From: Candidatus Bathyarchaeota archaeon | Lineage (GTDB): Archaea; Thermoproteota; Bathyarchaeia; Bathyarchaeales; Bathycorpusculaceae | Assembly (NCBI GenBank): GCA_025058315.1 | Contig: JANXET010000001.1 | Coordinates: 1-64,000 of the forward strand | DNA length: 64,000 bases | Direction: 5' to 3' | Shown: positions 7,818 through 16,232 of the stretch, one piece after another | How positions within the stretch are numbered: position 1 is the stretch's first letter | Layout: every line of letters begins with the position of its first letter | Translations under genes and position numbers: made by a program | The notes under the pieces: generated by a model | What the model was told of the DNA's origin: nothing | The model's input: the letters and a program-made list of their open reading frames with translations, nothing else | The model's database searches: none

Positions 7818-9482
7818 ATGAAAGTTGCTATGGCGCAAATAAACGCCGTTGTTGGCGACATCTACGGAAATATTGAAAAAATACAAGAATTCTTGGAGTT
7901 AGCCAGAGATTGTGGAGCGGATATAGTGGCCTTTCCAGAGTTAGCGGTTACCGGTTATCCTCCACAAGATTTACTTTACGAGAGAGAATTTGTGAAAGCC
8001 AATAAAGAATATTTGTGGAAGCTCATAAACGAAAATAGAGAACTCGTTGGAATAGTTGGTTTTGTCGATTATGAAGATGGTGCCCTTTATAATGCTGCAG
8101 CGGTTTTTAAAGGAAACAAGTTATTAGCGGTGGTTCATAAAACTCTTCTGCCTACTTATGACGTATTTGATGAAACAAGATACTTCAAGCCTTCAAAAAA
8201 TATTGCTCCAGTAAAAATTGACATTAACGGGGAAAAATTGCTGGTGGGTGTTGAAATTTGTGAAGATTTATGGGATGAAGAGTACTCTGTGAAAGTTACA
8301 GACATTTTAGCAGCAAAAGGCGCTGAATTGATTATTAACATCTCGGCATCACCATTTTACGTTGGAAAAAGGTTTGTCAGAATGAAATTGTTGCAGGAAA
8401 AGTCGAAAAAGAATGGTGTTCCAATTTTTTATGTTAACTTAGTAGGCGGTCAAGATGAGCTTGTTTTTGACGGCCAAAGTTTGGCTGTAGATAAGACAGG
8501 TAATTTGATAGCTGTGGGCAAACAGTTTAGTGAAGACTTGGTAATAGCAGACCTTGACGTAGAAAATGGAACTGCAGAAAAAGTTGAAATGCCGCCTTAC
8601 TGCAAAGAACAGGAAATGTTTAACGCGTTAGTGTTAGGTGTAAAAGATTACTTTAGAAAAACTGGATTCAGAAAAGCGATCGTGGGAATGAGCGGGGGAA
8701 TCGATTCATCTCTAACCACGTGTATAGCGGTTGAGGCTTTAGGTGCAGAAAACGTCATTGGGGTTTACATGCCCTCAAAATATTCAAGTCAACAAAGCAA
8801 AGAAGATGCTCAAAAACTTGCTAAAAATCTCGGCATATTATTTGTTGAAATCCCAATCCAGGAAATTGTTGAATCATACATGAAAACTTTGGAGAGACCT
8901 TTGGAAGAAATACGCGATCATTTTGCATTAACCAAAGAAAGCGATGACCTTGTTGCAGACGAGAATATCCAGCCGCGAATAAGAGGAAACATCCTTATGG
9001 ACATATCCAACAGGCTTAAAGAATTAAAAGTACTTGTTATAAATACTGGAAACAAAACTGAGCTTGCTCTCGGCTACTGCACTTTATATGGGGATATGAC
9101 CGGCGGAATAGGCGCCCTCGGCGACGTAAGCAAACTTGAAGTCTATCGGCTAGCAAGATATGTCAATACGAAGGCTGGAAGAGAAATAATCCCTGAAAAC
9201 GTATTCAAGAAGAAACCATCCCCAGAACTGAAAGAAAACCAATATGACCCATTTGACTTCGAAAATGTAAGTCCACTTGTTGACGACATAATAGAGAAAA
9301 GAAAAGGTAAGTGGGAACTCTTAGAGAAAGGCTATCCGGGAGAACTTGTAGAAGATACCTACTTAAGAATTAAGCGAGCCGAATACAAACGACGACAAGC
9401 ACCTCCATGCATAAAAATCACACCTAAAGCCTTTGGAATTGGATGGAAAATGCCCATTGTCAACAGATGGAACGGACAATAA
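7818..9482 (+). CDS. nadE: Glutamine-dependent NAD+ synthetase
   Basis: Makes NAD from deamido-NAD, ATP and glutamine-derived ammonia. The first ~270 residues are a nitrilase-type glutaminase with its Glu (FPELAVTGYPP), Lys (VVHKTLLPTYD) and Cys (VGVEICEDLWDE); the rest is the N-type ATP pyrophosphatase domain with the PP-loop SGGIDSS near 293-299. Length about 554 is usual. Two ATGs occur (7815, 7818); the AAGGAGGG upstream is too close to the first, so 7818 is preferred. It ends 34 bp from a convergent AsnB-like gene and sits among ammonia-using enzymes. Confidence 0.93.
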   Translation: MKVAMAQINAVVGDIYGNIEKIQEFLELARDCGADIVAFPELAVTGYPPQDLLYEREFVKANKEYLWKLINENRELVGIVGFVDYEDGALYNAAAVFKGNKLLAVVHKTLLPTYDVFDETRYFKPSKNIAPVKIDINGEKLLVGVEICEDLWDEEYSVKVTDILAAKGAELIINISASPFYVGKRFVRMKLLQEKSKKNGVPIFYVNLVGGQDELVFDGQSLAVDKTGNLIAVGKQFSEDLVIADLDVENGTAEKVEMPPYCKEQEMFNALVLGVKDYFRKTGFRKAIVGMSGGIDSSLTTCIAVEALGAENVIGVYMPSKYSSQQSKEDAQKLAKNLGILFVEIPIQEIVESYMKTLERPLEEIRDHFALTKESDDLVADENIQPRIRGNILMDISNRLKELKVLVINTGNKTELALGYCTLYGDMTGGIGALGDVSKLEVYRLARYVNTKAGREIIPENVFKKKPSPELKENQYDPFDFENVSPLVDDIIEKRKGKWELLEKGYPGELVEDTYLRIKRAEYKRRQAPPCIKITPKAFGIGWKMPIVNRWNGQ

Positions 9483-9516
9483 CAAACTTCGTGGAAAAAA
9501 TGGAAACAATTAAATG

Positions 9517-10488
9517 CTAAACTGGAAAAGCCCCGCATGTCCGGCAGAAATTTAATTTTTCTGGAACATTGGAGTTACATTGAGGACAGATTTTACCCAT
9601 TGGATCCTTTGGATGTGGCACACCTATTTCTTCTCTATAAATTTCGTAATAGAATAGTTGTTCTTTATCGCGTATTGTCACCTTATCTATTTCCAGGTAT
9701 TTTTTCTTCTTTTCTTCAAACTCTGAGTCGCTAATTTTTGTGCTGAAAAAGTTTGGCAAAGTCGTTGTTCCTGAGCCTACCTCTATTGGGTCTTTTCTGC
9801 GCCAAGCAATTTCAGCTGGTAAAATATCCTCAAATGCCTTGCGCATTATCCATTTGCCCCATTTTATTCCTCTCTCTTCACGAACCTTATGTTTGACACT
9901 GAGTTTCATTGCGAATTCCTTGAATTCTGGATCGAGATATGGTGTTTTGACTTCAACTCCAATGGCTTTTCCTACGTAGACTGATGAGAAAAACATTGTG
10001 TCCCATATCTTCTGAAGTTCTAGCTCCAGTTCTTTTTCATTCAATTTGAAGAGCCATGGGTAACCCGCCATAAGCTCGTCAAGGGCGTCACCAGTCATAA
10101 CGCTTTGTACTCCATTGTTTTTGGCAAAATTCAGTCCAATATATATAGTGGAGCTGTTCCGCACTTCCATCGGGTCGAACACGCGTAAGACTTTGATGAC
10201 AGAGCGTGCTGCTTTGTAAAGCTCATCTTCTGTGAAAAAGTGCAGGTAATGTGGAAGATTCAGTTTTTTTGCCATGAGAAGGGCATGCTCAACATCAGGC
10301 GCCGGAGCTCCTTGAAAGGCACATGTAAAAGCTTTTAGACGTAACTGTTTGTGTTTTGCGGCTACTGCCGCTAGTATGCTTGTATCTAGTCCTCCTGAAA
10401 GCAGTATTCCTTCAGTTAGGTTTTTCTCGAAAGCTCTTTCAACAAGCATTCTAATTTCCGCGCATATTTCCTCGATTTTTTCATTCAT
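9517..10488 (-). CDS. Asparagine-synthetase-like PP-loop protein with C-terminal zinc ribbon, no glutaminase domain
   Basis: 323 residues containing only the ATP-pyrophosphatase half of AsnB: PP-loop SGGLDTS at 31-37, then MTGDALDELMAGYPW near 131-145 as in the synthetase domain. The class II glutaminase domain that feeds ammonia in AsnB is absent, so it would need free ammonia or a partner. The C-terminus adds a zinc ribbon with cysteines at 301, 304, 315 and 318 (CPQC...CRTC). It starts 5 bp after the Dph6-like gene, so they form an operon. Substrate is unknown; asparagine synthesis, tRNA or protein amidation are all possible. Confidence 0.75.
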   Translation of the reverse strand: MNEKIEEICAEIRMLVERAFEKNLTEGILLSGGLDTSILAAVAAKHKQLRLKAFTCAFQGAPAPDVEHALLMAKKLNLPHYLHFFTEDELYKAARSVIKVLRVFDPMEVRNSSTIYIGLNFAKNNGVQSVMTGDALDELMAGYPWLFKLNEKELELELQKIWDTMFFSSVYVGKAIGVEVKTPYLDPEFKEFAMKLSVKHKVREERGIKWGKWIMRKAFEDILPAEIAWRRKDPIEVGSGTTTLPNFFSTKISDSEFEEKKKKYLEIDKVTIRDKEQLFYYEIYREEIGVPHPKDPMGKICPQCNSNVPEKLNFCRTCGAFPV

Positions 10489-10492
10489 TCTT

Positions 10493-11173
10493 TCACTTCC
10501 AATTGGTTTTAGGTTTCAGGGAGGCCTCCACTATTTTCATGTAGAAAGCCCCATTATGCCTTTCGATGTCGTACTTGGAGATTTCTATAGTTTCCTTTAA
10601 AATAGGAGCGTCAATTATTAATGTATGGTATTCCCCGTTTTCTCCGCAAAGATCTATTCCATAACGGTCTCTTAATGTTTTTAGTTCCTCTATGGCTTCC
10701 CAGGTCAATTCACGTCCAAGCCAATTTTCGTTGAACCATGGCTTTTTAACACATGAAAAAACTGCTTTGCACCCTTGTGAAATCAGTTCCTTCAATATTT
10801 GGTAACGGTCGATTCCCCAAAGAGGCTTAATTACTTCTATGCCTAATTCTTTACAGATGCTGTCCATCCAGTTTCCATGGAAAGCGTCTAAAGGGGCAAT
10901 ATCTCCTGTTACTATTGCTTCTATGCCCTCGTTTTCGGTTAAATGTAATAGAGCGTTCTTGTAATGTTCAAAGTATGGTTCCCTCGTTTCAGCTTTGAAA
11001 TGTTTTGTTTTTAGAGCCTTTGCTTGAAGTTCGACTATACACAGAGGATGGGCATGAGATGGGTTTTCCCAGAGGAAAGTAACTATACCGCAGATTTCGT
11101 GGCCCTGAGTTAGGGCTTTCTGATAAGCTAGGCAAGAGTCTTTACCACCGCTCCATGAAACGACAACCCGCAA
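10493..11173 (-). CDS. Diphthine-ammonia ligase-like ATP-PPase (Dph6 family)
   Basis: An N-type ATP pyrophosphatase with the Dph6 family pattern: VVVSWSGGKDSCLAYQKAL at the N-terminus, VTGDIAPLDAFHGNWMD in the middle, and GENGEYHTLIIDAP near 200. Dph6 performs the last step of diphthamide formation on elongation factor 2, using ammonia and ATP. A longer reading from 11269 is unlikely: GTTATATATTATTTTAA (minus, about 11220-11236) is the TATA box and lies inside that extension. TTG 11173 is preceded by GGAGG (11182-11186) at good spacing. Some archaeal homologues may act on other substrates. Confidence 0.82.
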   Translation of the reverse strand: MRVVVSWSGGKDSCLAYQKALTQGHEICGIVTFLWENPSHAHPLCIVELQAKALKTKHFKAETREPYFEHYKNALLHLTENEGIEAIVTGDIAPLDAFHGNWMDSICKELGIEVIKPLWGIDRYQILKELISQGCKAVFSCVKKPWFNENWLGRELTWEAIEELKTLRDRYGIDLCGENGEYHTLIIDAPILKETIEISKYDIERHNGAFYMKIVEASLKPKTNWK

Positions 11174-11292
11174 AGTGAAAGCCTCCATCGTTTTTAAATG
11201 TTTAGCTGTTACATAGTGATGCTTAAAATAATATATAACTTTTTTGGTTTTTTTAGCTAAAATTATCACTAAAAATAATATTTATTGAACAT

Positions 11293-11424
11293 TTATTCAT
11301 AAAAAGTCGCACAAATCTCAATGTTTTCAATAACGGCATCGGCGAGTCTTTTCGCATCTAAGAGTTCATAGATTTTACGGAAACGTTCGAATACTGCAAT
11401 AAACCATCCCTCTTCACGTGGCAT
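11293..11424 (-). CDS. Possible 43-residue protein downstream of glutamate synthase
   Basis: An ATG-started frame 18 bp beyond the end of the GXGXG gene on the same strand. The product is helical and charged, with a protein-like composition (EGWFIAVFERFRKIYELLDA at residues 5-24). A stop lies two codons upstream of the ATG, so it is not an extension of the previous gene in that frame. No ribosome-binding site stands out. It could be a small real protein at the operon end or a remnant. Confidence 0.35.
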   Translation of the reverse strand: MPREEGWFIAVFERFRKIYELLDAKRLADAVIENIEICATFYE

Positions 11425-11442
11425 CCGTTACAGGAATAGGTA

Positions 11443-12231
11443 TCAAGTGTAAAGTTTTCCATAGGGTCTATGGGATACTGGAACTATTTTTATAAACTCT
11501 TGTTCCATTACCTTGTCAAAGTCGAAATTGAATAGAGCGCAGAATTGTTTGGCTAGTTTGTGGATAAGCTGTAAATCGTTTTCGTTGATTTTCTCCCTTT
11601 TAGCTCCCTTTCCAAAATGAGTTATTTCCCCTCGCACATATATTACCCCGCCATGCATCCCTGTTCCCGCAAACTTTACTTCACGCTGTGCATTTTCATC
11701 TAATCCCAGAAGGAGGATTACGCCACCTGCCATGTATTCTCCTAAAAAATCACCAGCGCGTCCGCCGATGACTAAAGCTGGAGCGGTTCGGTAACCTTTC
11801 ATATGAATCCCAGCGCGGTATCCAACATCACCACGTATGAAAATTTTGCCCCCTCTCATAGAGTAGCCGACAACGTCGCCTGCATTCCCATAGACAACTA
11901 TTAGCCCATCATTCATTGTATTGCCACAGCCATCCTGAACATTTCCATAAACATACATATTTGGCCCATTCATGAAAATTCCAAGGTCATTTCCGGGAAT
12001 CCCATGAACCTTAAATACAATGTTCCCGCTTAGGCCGGCCCCTATGTAACGTTGACCAGAAACATTATGTAAATTGAACTCTTTAAACCCTCTCTTAACA
12101 AGATCTCTTATTAACGCGTTGAGCTTAAAGGAGCACATTTCCGCGGCGTCAATGTTAACAGCACCAATTTTTAAATTGGAGATCTCCAAGTTCTTGGTGA
12201 GATCTTCCATGAGAAACAGAACCCCCTTCAT
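11443..12231 (-). CDS. Glutamate synthase GXGXG-domain subunit
   Basis: 262 residues corresponding to the C-terminal GXGXG beta-helix domain of the large glutamate synthase subunit, which in archaea is often a separate gene. The repeating glycine pattern is clear (GAGLSGNIVFKVHG, YVYGNVQDGCGNTMNDG, GRAGDFLGEYMAGG, GTGMHGGVIYVRGE). It helps build the ammonia tunnel between the amidotransferase and FMN domains. ATG 12231 overlaps the end of the FMN-domain gene by four bases, which couples translation. Third gene of the leftward three-gene set. Confidence 0.9.
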   Translation of the reverse strand: MKGVLFLMEDLTKNLEISNLKIGAVNIDAAEMCSFKLNALIRDLVKRGFKEFNLHNVSGQRYIGAGLSGNIVFKVHGIPGNDLGIFMNGPNMYVYGNVQDGCGNTMNDGLIVVYGNAGDVVGYSMRGGKIFIRGDVGYRAGIHMKGYRTAPALVIGGRAGDFLGEYMAGGVILLLGLDENAQREVKFAGTGMHGGVIYVRGEITHFGKGAKREKINENDLQLIHKLAKQFCALFNFDFDKVMEQEFIKIVPVSHRPYGKLYT

Positions 12232-13739
12232 TCGCCAGCTGGTTTAATATTCAAAATTTTAAGCTCACTTTCGCTCAATCCGATGCCTCTCAATTGTTCA
12301 CGGTTTCCGCGTAGGCTTTCAATGGAGTTTATGCCCATTCCGCCAAGCATCTCCTTGATTTCTATACTCCATGCGTTGAGGAGGTTAATCAGTCTACGTG
12401 AGGCATCTTCCGGGTTAAGTCTTTTGGAGATTTCATGGTCAGCGGTAGCTATTCCCCACGGGCATTTTCCAGTGTAGCATCTTTGGCATAAGGTGCAACC
12501 CATGGCTACTAGAGCCGCAGTACCTATGTAAACAGCATCAGCACCTAGGGCGATTGCCTTAACCACGTCAGCACTGCTACGGATACTTCCAGAAGCTACT
12601 ATGGAGACCTCATTTCGGACGCCTTCATTGCGAAGCCGTTCATCCACAACGGCTAAAGCGAACTCGATGGGTATGCCTATGTTATCCCTTATAACTTTAG
12701 GGGCTGCGCCTGTAGCGCCCCTAACACCGTCTATTACGATGATGTCGGCGCCGCTGCGGGCTATACCGCTTGCTATAGCAGCCACATTATGAACTGCCGC
12801 TATTTTAACGGCCACGGGTTTGGCATATCCCGTTGCCTCTTTCAAGGCATAAACAAGCTGTTTCAGGTCCTCGATTGAGTATATGTCATGGTGCGGAGCG
12901 GGAGATAAAGCGTCTGTGCCAACAGGTATCATTCTCATTTTAGCAATCTCCTCGCCCACTTTCTCTCCTGGCAGGTGCCCGCCTATCCCGGGTTTGGCTC
13001 CTTGCCCTATTTTGATTTCGATTGCGGCACCAGCGTTAAGGTATTCTGGGTGAACGCCGAAGCGTCCAGAAGCCACTTGAACTATTAGGTGGCCTTCATA
13101 CCTGTATAGACTTGGGTGCAGTCCGCCTTCTCCGCAGTTGAAGTACGTTCCGCATTCTACAGCGGCTCTTGCTAAAGCTTCGTGCACATTTAGGCTTACA
13201 GCTCCGTAAGACATAGCGGCAAACATTATGGGAGTTTCGAGGCAAAGTTGCGGAGCTAGTCTAGTTTCTAAAACTACTTCTCCGCCGTTTAACGCGAGCT
13301 CCACTTGCTTGCTTTTTTTGCCGAGATAAGTCCGTATTTCGATAGGTTCCCTCAAAGGGTCTATAGATGGGTTGGTTACTTGGCTTGCATTTAGCAACAG
13401 CTTATCCCAGTATGTTAGGTTGGGTTTGTCGCATCCCATACCAGTTAATATGGCGCTCCCTGTTTCCGCCTGTTTCTTGACAGTTGTTATGGCTTCGTTT
13501 GTCCAGTGGTAGTTTTTGCGGTACGACAACGGGTTTTTCTTGATAATTATGGCGTGTTTTGGACAGAAAACCACGCATCTTTGACAGTTTACGCAATCCT
13601 CGTCCCTGCTAAGCAGGCAATCTTCTTTCTCGTCATAGTAGTGAACGCCATATGTGCATTGTTCGATGCAAAGCTTGCATTTATTGCATCGCTTCACATT
13701 CCTTTTAACGATGTATTCGGGCAGGTGATATGTTTTCAT
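12228..13739 (-). CDS. gltB: Glutamate synthase FMN/FeS catalytic subunit with N-terminal ferredoxin domain
   Basis: 503 residues. The N-terminal ~65 hold a two-cluster ferredoxin domain (CNKCKLCIEQC and CVNCQRCVVFCPKHA). The remainder is the TIM-barrel FMN domain that reduces 2-oxoglutarate plus ammonia to glutamate, with LPGEKVGEEIAKMR, ALSPAPHHDIYSIEDL and the cysteine cluster GCTLCQRCYTGKCPWG near 407-422. Archaeal split enzymes use ferredoxin-like electron transfer rather than a bacterial small subunit; none is seen here. ATG 13739 lies one base after the amidotransferase gene's stop. Confidence 0.93.
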   Translation of the reverse strand: MKTYHLPEYIVKRNVKRCNKCKLCIEQCTYGVHYYDEKEDCLLSRDEDCVNCQRCVVFCPKHAIIIKKNPLSYRKNYHWTNEAITTVKKQAETGSAILTGMGCDKPNLTYWDKLLLNASQVTNPSIDPLREPIEIRTYLGKKSKQVELALNGGEVVLETRLAPQLCLETPIMFAAMSYGAVSLNVHEALARAAVECGTYFNCGEGGLHPSLYRYEGHLIVQVASGRFGVHPEYLNAGAAIEIKIGQGAKPGIGGHLPGEKVGEEIAKMRMIPVGTDALSPAPHHDIYSIEDLKQLVYALKEATGYAKPVAVKIAAVHNVAAIASGIARSGADIIVIDGVRGATGAAPKVIRDNIGIPIEFALAVVDERLRNEGVRNEVSIVASGSIRSSADVVKAIALGADAVYIGTAALVAMGCTLCQRCYTGKCPWGIATADHEISKRLNPEDASRRLINLLNAWSIEIKEMLGGMGINSIESLRGNREQLRGIGLSESELKILNIKPAGE

Positions 13740-13740
13740 G

Positions 13741-14898
13741 CTAATTCCCTAAAAGTGTCGTTACTAATTGAAGTCTCACAAATGCATGAGCTTTAACTGT
13801 GCCTACCACCATTTCTCCACCAGTAAGGTTCCAGACTTTGTCTAGAGTAGGCTGCACAACGCGTATTGCAGCCTCTTCAGACGAGAGATAGAGGAAGTCA
13901 CCCTTCACGCCGGCTGTCAATGGTCTTAACTTTATTCGATCAGTTAACCCAATCATTTGGCCCTGTTGGGCAACAATAACGGAGAAAGGTCCGTTCATTA
14001 ATAATCCGCTGTAAGTTTGCCTCAAGGCAGTTAAAAGCTGCTTCTGTTTTTGTGGCATGCAGTCGATTTCGTCCCAGAAGGGGGGCGTTAAAATTTTTGA
14101 AACTAACTCTAACGGGATTTTATGTCTTCTCACTAGGAGGTCAAATGCATAGGTAAACACTTCAGTATCCGTCTGCATTGTACATTTGTAACCATAAGTT
14201 TCTAGAAAGCGACGGTTAGTGCCATATGATGAAAGCTCTCCGTTGTGGGCAACAGCCCAATCTAATAGGCTGAAGGGATGGGCTCCTCCCCACCAACCAG
14301 GGGTGTTCGTGGGATATCTACTATGGCAGACCCACATGTAACCCTCATATTCTTCAAGGCAGAAGTATTCCGCAATGTCTTCGGGATAACCTACTCCTTT
14401 AAACACACCCATGTTCTTGCCGCTTGAGAAAATCAAAGCTCTGCCGTTCTCTGACACGTTTATATGCATCACATTTTTTACCACGTAATCGTCTTCCGCG
14501 ATCTTTTCCTCATTCACTTTTGACCTATTGGGTTCAATAAAATATCTCCATATTAATGGCGGATTCCAAACTTTGGCCTCTTTTGTTGGTAGCTCCTCGC
14601 TTAGAACCACTCTAAATTTTTCCTTCAGAGATTTTTCTACTCTTCTTTTAGCTTGACGGTTTAAATACATCACGTGAAAGGCGTAAAGTTCTCTATGATC
14701 AGGATAAATGCCATATATTGCGAAGCCACCTCCTAAACCGTTTCCTCTCTCCCGCATATTGGATATAGCTCTAATGGGATCCTTGAAAGGAAATCTTGTT
14801 CCTTCAACGTTAATCATTCCAAAAAGTGCACAACCATCTATGTTCTTGTCGTCCCCGTATGGGTTATTAACTTGACTTAACAACCTCACAGTTTCCAC
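13741..14898 (-). CDS. Glutamate synthase class II glutamine amidotransferase subunit
   Basis: 385 residues with the Ntn-type amidotransferase fold: DGCALFGMIN with the likely nucleophile Cys23, RERGNGLGGGFAIYGIYPD, HSRYPTNTPGWWGGAHPF and AHNGELSSYGTNRRF. Because class II enzymes need an N-terminal Cys, residues 1-22 would have to be removed as a propeptide. It releases ammonia from glutamine for the FMN subunit. First gene of the set; GTG 14898 is preceded by AGGTG, and a GCTTATTTAG element (about 14917-14926) could be its TATA box. Confidence 0.9.
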   Translation of the reverse strand: METVRLLSQVNNPYGDDKNIDGCALFGMINVEGTRFPFKDPIRAISNMRERGNGLGGGFAIYGIYPDHRELYAFHVMYLNRQAKRRVEKSLKEKFRVVLSEELPTKEAKVWNPPLIWRYFIEPNRSKVNEEKIAEDDYVVKNVMHINVSENGRALIFSSGKNMGVFKGVGYPEDIAEYFCLEEYEGYMWVCHSRYPTNTPGWWGGAHPFSLLDWAVAHNGELSSYGTNRRFLETYGYKCTMQTDTEVFTYAFDLLVRRHKIPLELVSKILTPPFWDEIDCMPQKQKQLLTALRQTYSGLLMNGPFSVIVAQQGQMIGLTDRIKLRPLTAGVKGDFLYLSSEEAAIRVVQPTLDKVWNLTGGEMVVGTVKAHAFVRLQLVTTLLGN

Positions 14899-15683
14899 CG
14901 CACCTACATTTTAGAACACTAAATAAGCAAGCCGGTCAATAACGTCGCATTATTCGTTTTTGTGGCAAAATTCGATGAGATAAATGCATAGAAAATGCGT
15001 GCGCGCTTGTTGGACAAGCATTTTTCAAATGTTGTTATGTGTATGGCGCTCAAGTGTAGAGAGTTTCGATGAATTGAGAGCGGCACTTCCACCCCTCACA
15101 ACATATGGATATCGGTAACCTATTGCCGATTAAGAATTTAAACATTTCGGAAACATGTGATTCACACTTCAATAACACGCAGAAAGTTAAGTTAGCAAGG
15201 TTATTTAAAGAGAAAATTATCCTTAATTTTATTCCTATTCCAGGGTTGGCTTGCTGATTATTCCATAAACAACTCTGAAAACTGTGGTACTTCATTAGTT
15301 ATCTTTTAACAGTCCTTATGGTGACGAAATAGTCGTAAACTCTGGCGCCGCAAAACTTGTGGTGTGCGTTTTTGATTGCGTTTATAGGGTGCAAGCGGTG
15401 AAAAACCTAAGTGCGCAGTGAAAAAGTTTAGAAGGTTTTCTCACCAGCGATGGCACGTTTCAAAAAGTTGCGAAGCATCAGCACCTAGTGTAATATTTCA
15501 AAATCTGTACGCTCTCATTCAAAGCGTCTCTGTGGCTATTTCATCTTTTTAACATCCGTTCATGAACCTTTTCCTTTACCGCTAAATTCGAAGATGCTCT
15601 TGCCACAATGGCAGCGAGGTTAAATAAAGCTTCGCGGTGTAAAGCATGAAACCTTCAATGAAAGAATGGGATGTATTTGAAGT
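14899..15683. other. 785-bp region without a clear gene
   Basis: Long spacer between the glutamate synthase promoter and the RAM-domain genes. It has two fragments of weakly protein-like sequence: a minus frame 15050-15295 (ends CCEGWKCRSQFIETLYT) and a plus frame near 15305-15420 (SPYGDEIVVNSGAAKL) without a start codon. A CCACCCCTCACAACA segment (15089-15103) resembles CCACCCTTCACAACA at 3193-3207. These may be decayed coding or mobile sequence; I cannot name a family. No tRNA or other RNA gene was recognised. Confidence 0.45.
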
Positions 15684-15962
15684 TTAGACGGTGTTTACAG
15701 GTGGATGGAAAATTGATATCAATGTTTCCGTGTGGACAACATTTGGATGCTGCTCCACCATTTCATAGATTATCTTCTTAAGTTCTTCTAGACTTTCAGC
15801 TTCTATAACGATTACGGCGTCAAATCTTCCAAGGACGGAATTAGCCATCTTAACACCCTTTATTCTCCTAGACCGCACTATTTCCTCAGATGTACCGGGC
15901 TTCATAGTGACCATGACAAAAGCCCTTAGAGCTTTTTTACGCAAATCTTTACTTGAGGACAT
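15684..15962 (-). CDS. Stand-alone Lrp/AsnC ligand-binding (RAM) domain protein
   Basis: 92 residues consisting of one RAM domain: strand AFVMVTMKPGTSEEIV, helix, NSVLGRFDAVIVIEAESLEE, then VVHTETLIS. There is no helix-turn-helix. In Lrp/AsnC regulators this domain binds amino acids and forms dimers and octamers; DNA-free versions can join full regulators and tune them. It is the last gene of glnA-RAM-RAM, 15 bp after its paralogue, so sensing of glutamine or a related amino acid is a reasonable inference. It has a longer N-terminus (about 12 charged residues) than its neighbour. Confidence 0.82.
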   Translation of the reverse strand: MSSSKDLRKKALRAFVMVTMKPGTSEEIVRSRRIKGVKMANSVLGRFDAVIVIEAESLEELKKIIYEMVEQHPNVVHTETLISIFHPPVNTV

Positions 15963-15977
15963 AGCTCATTTTCTCCG

Positions 15978-16211
15978 TTAAACTGAAAGGGCAAGTGAAG
16001 TTTCTGTATGGATTATGTTTGGGTCTTTCTCAATAACTTTGTATACTATTTCGTTTATGTCTTCAAGCTTCGTTGCCTCTATGATTATTATTGCGTCGAA
16101 TCTTCCGTAAATTGAGTCAGCTTGGACTACTTCTTTAACGTTGCTTTTTATTCTATTAACAACTTCCTCGGAAGTCCCAGGCTTAGTTTTTATAAATATG
16201 TAGGCTCTCAT
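15978..16211 (-). CDS. Stand-alone Lrp/AsnC ligand-binding (RAM) domain protein, paralogue
   Basis: 77 residues, a minimal RAM domain (AYIFIKTKPGTSEEVVNRI, then YGRFDAIIIIEATKLEDINE, then IIHTETSLAL). It is clearly paralogous to the next gene in the operon, with the same motif order and spacing. It starts 21 bp after glnA, so all three are probably one transcript. Two different RAM subunits could make hetero-oligomers with each other or with the divergent full-length Lrp across the glnA promoter. Confidence 0.82.
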   Translation of the reverse strand: MRAYIFIKTKPGTSEEVVNRIKSNVKEVVQADSIYGRFDAIIIIEATKLEDINEIVYKVIEKDPNIIHTETSLALSV

Positions 16212-16232
16212 TTTCCTGATCCCTCCTTCACT

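Noticed and set aside
11174-11269. N-terminal extension of the Dph6-like protein
   Set aside because: It contains the TATA box, and a TTG with GGAGG lies at the conserved N-terminus.
15050-15295. 81-codon minus-strand ORF as a real gene
   Set aside because: Unusual composition and no motif; it may be decayed sequence, so it is only mentioned in the spacer entry.
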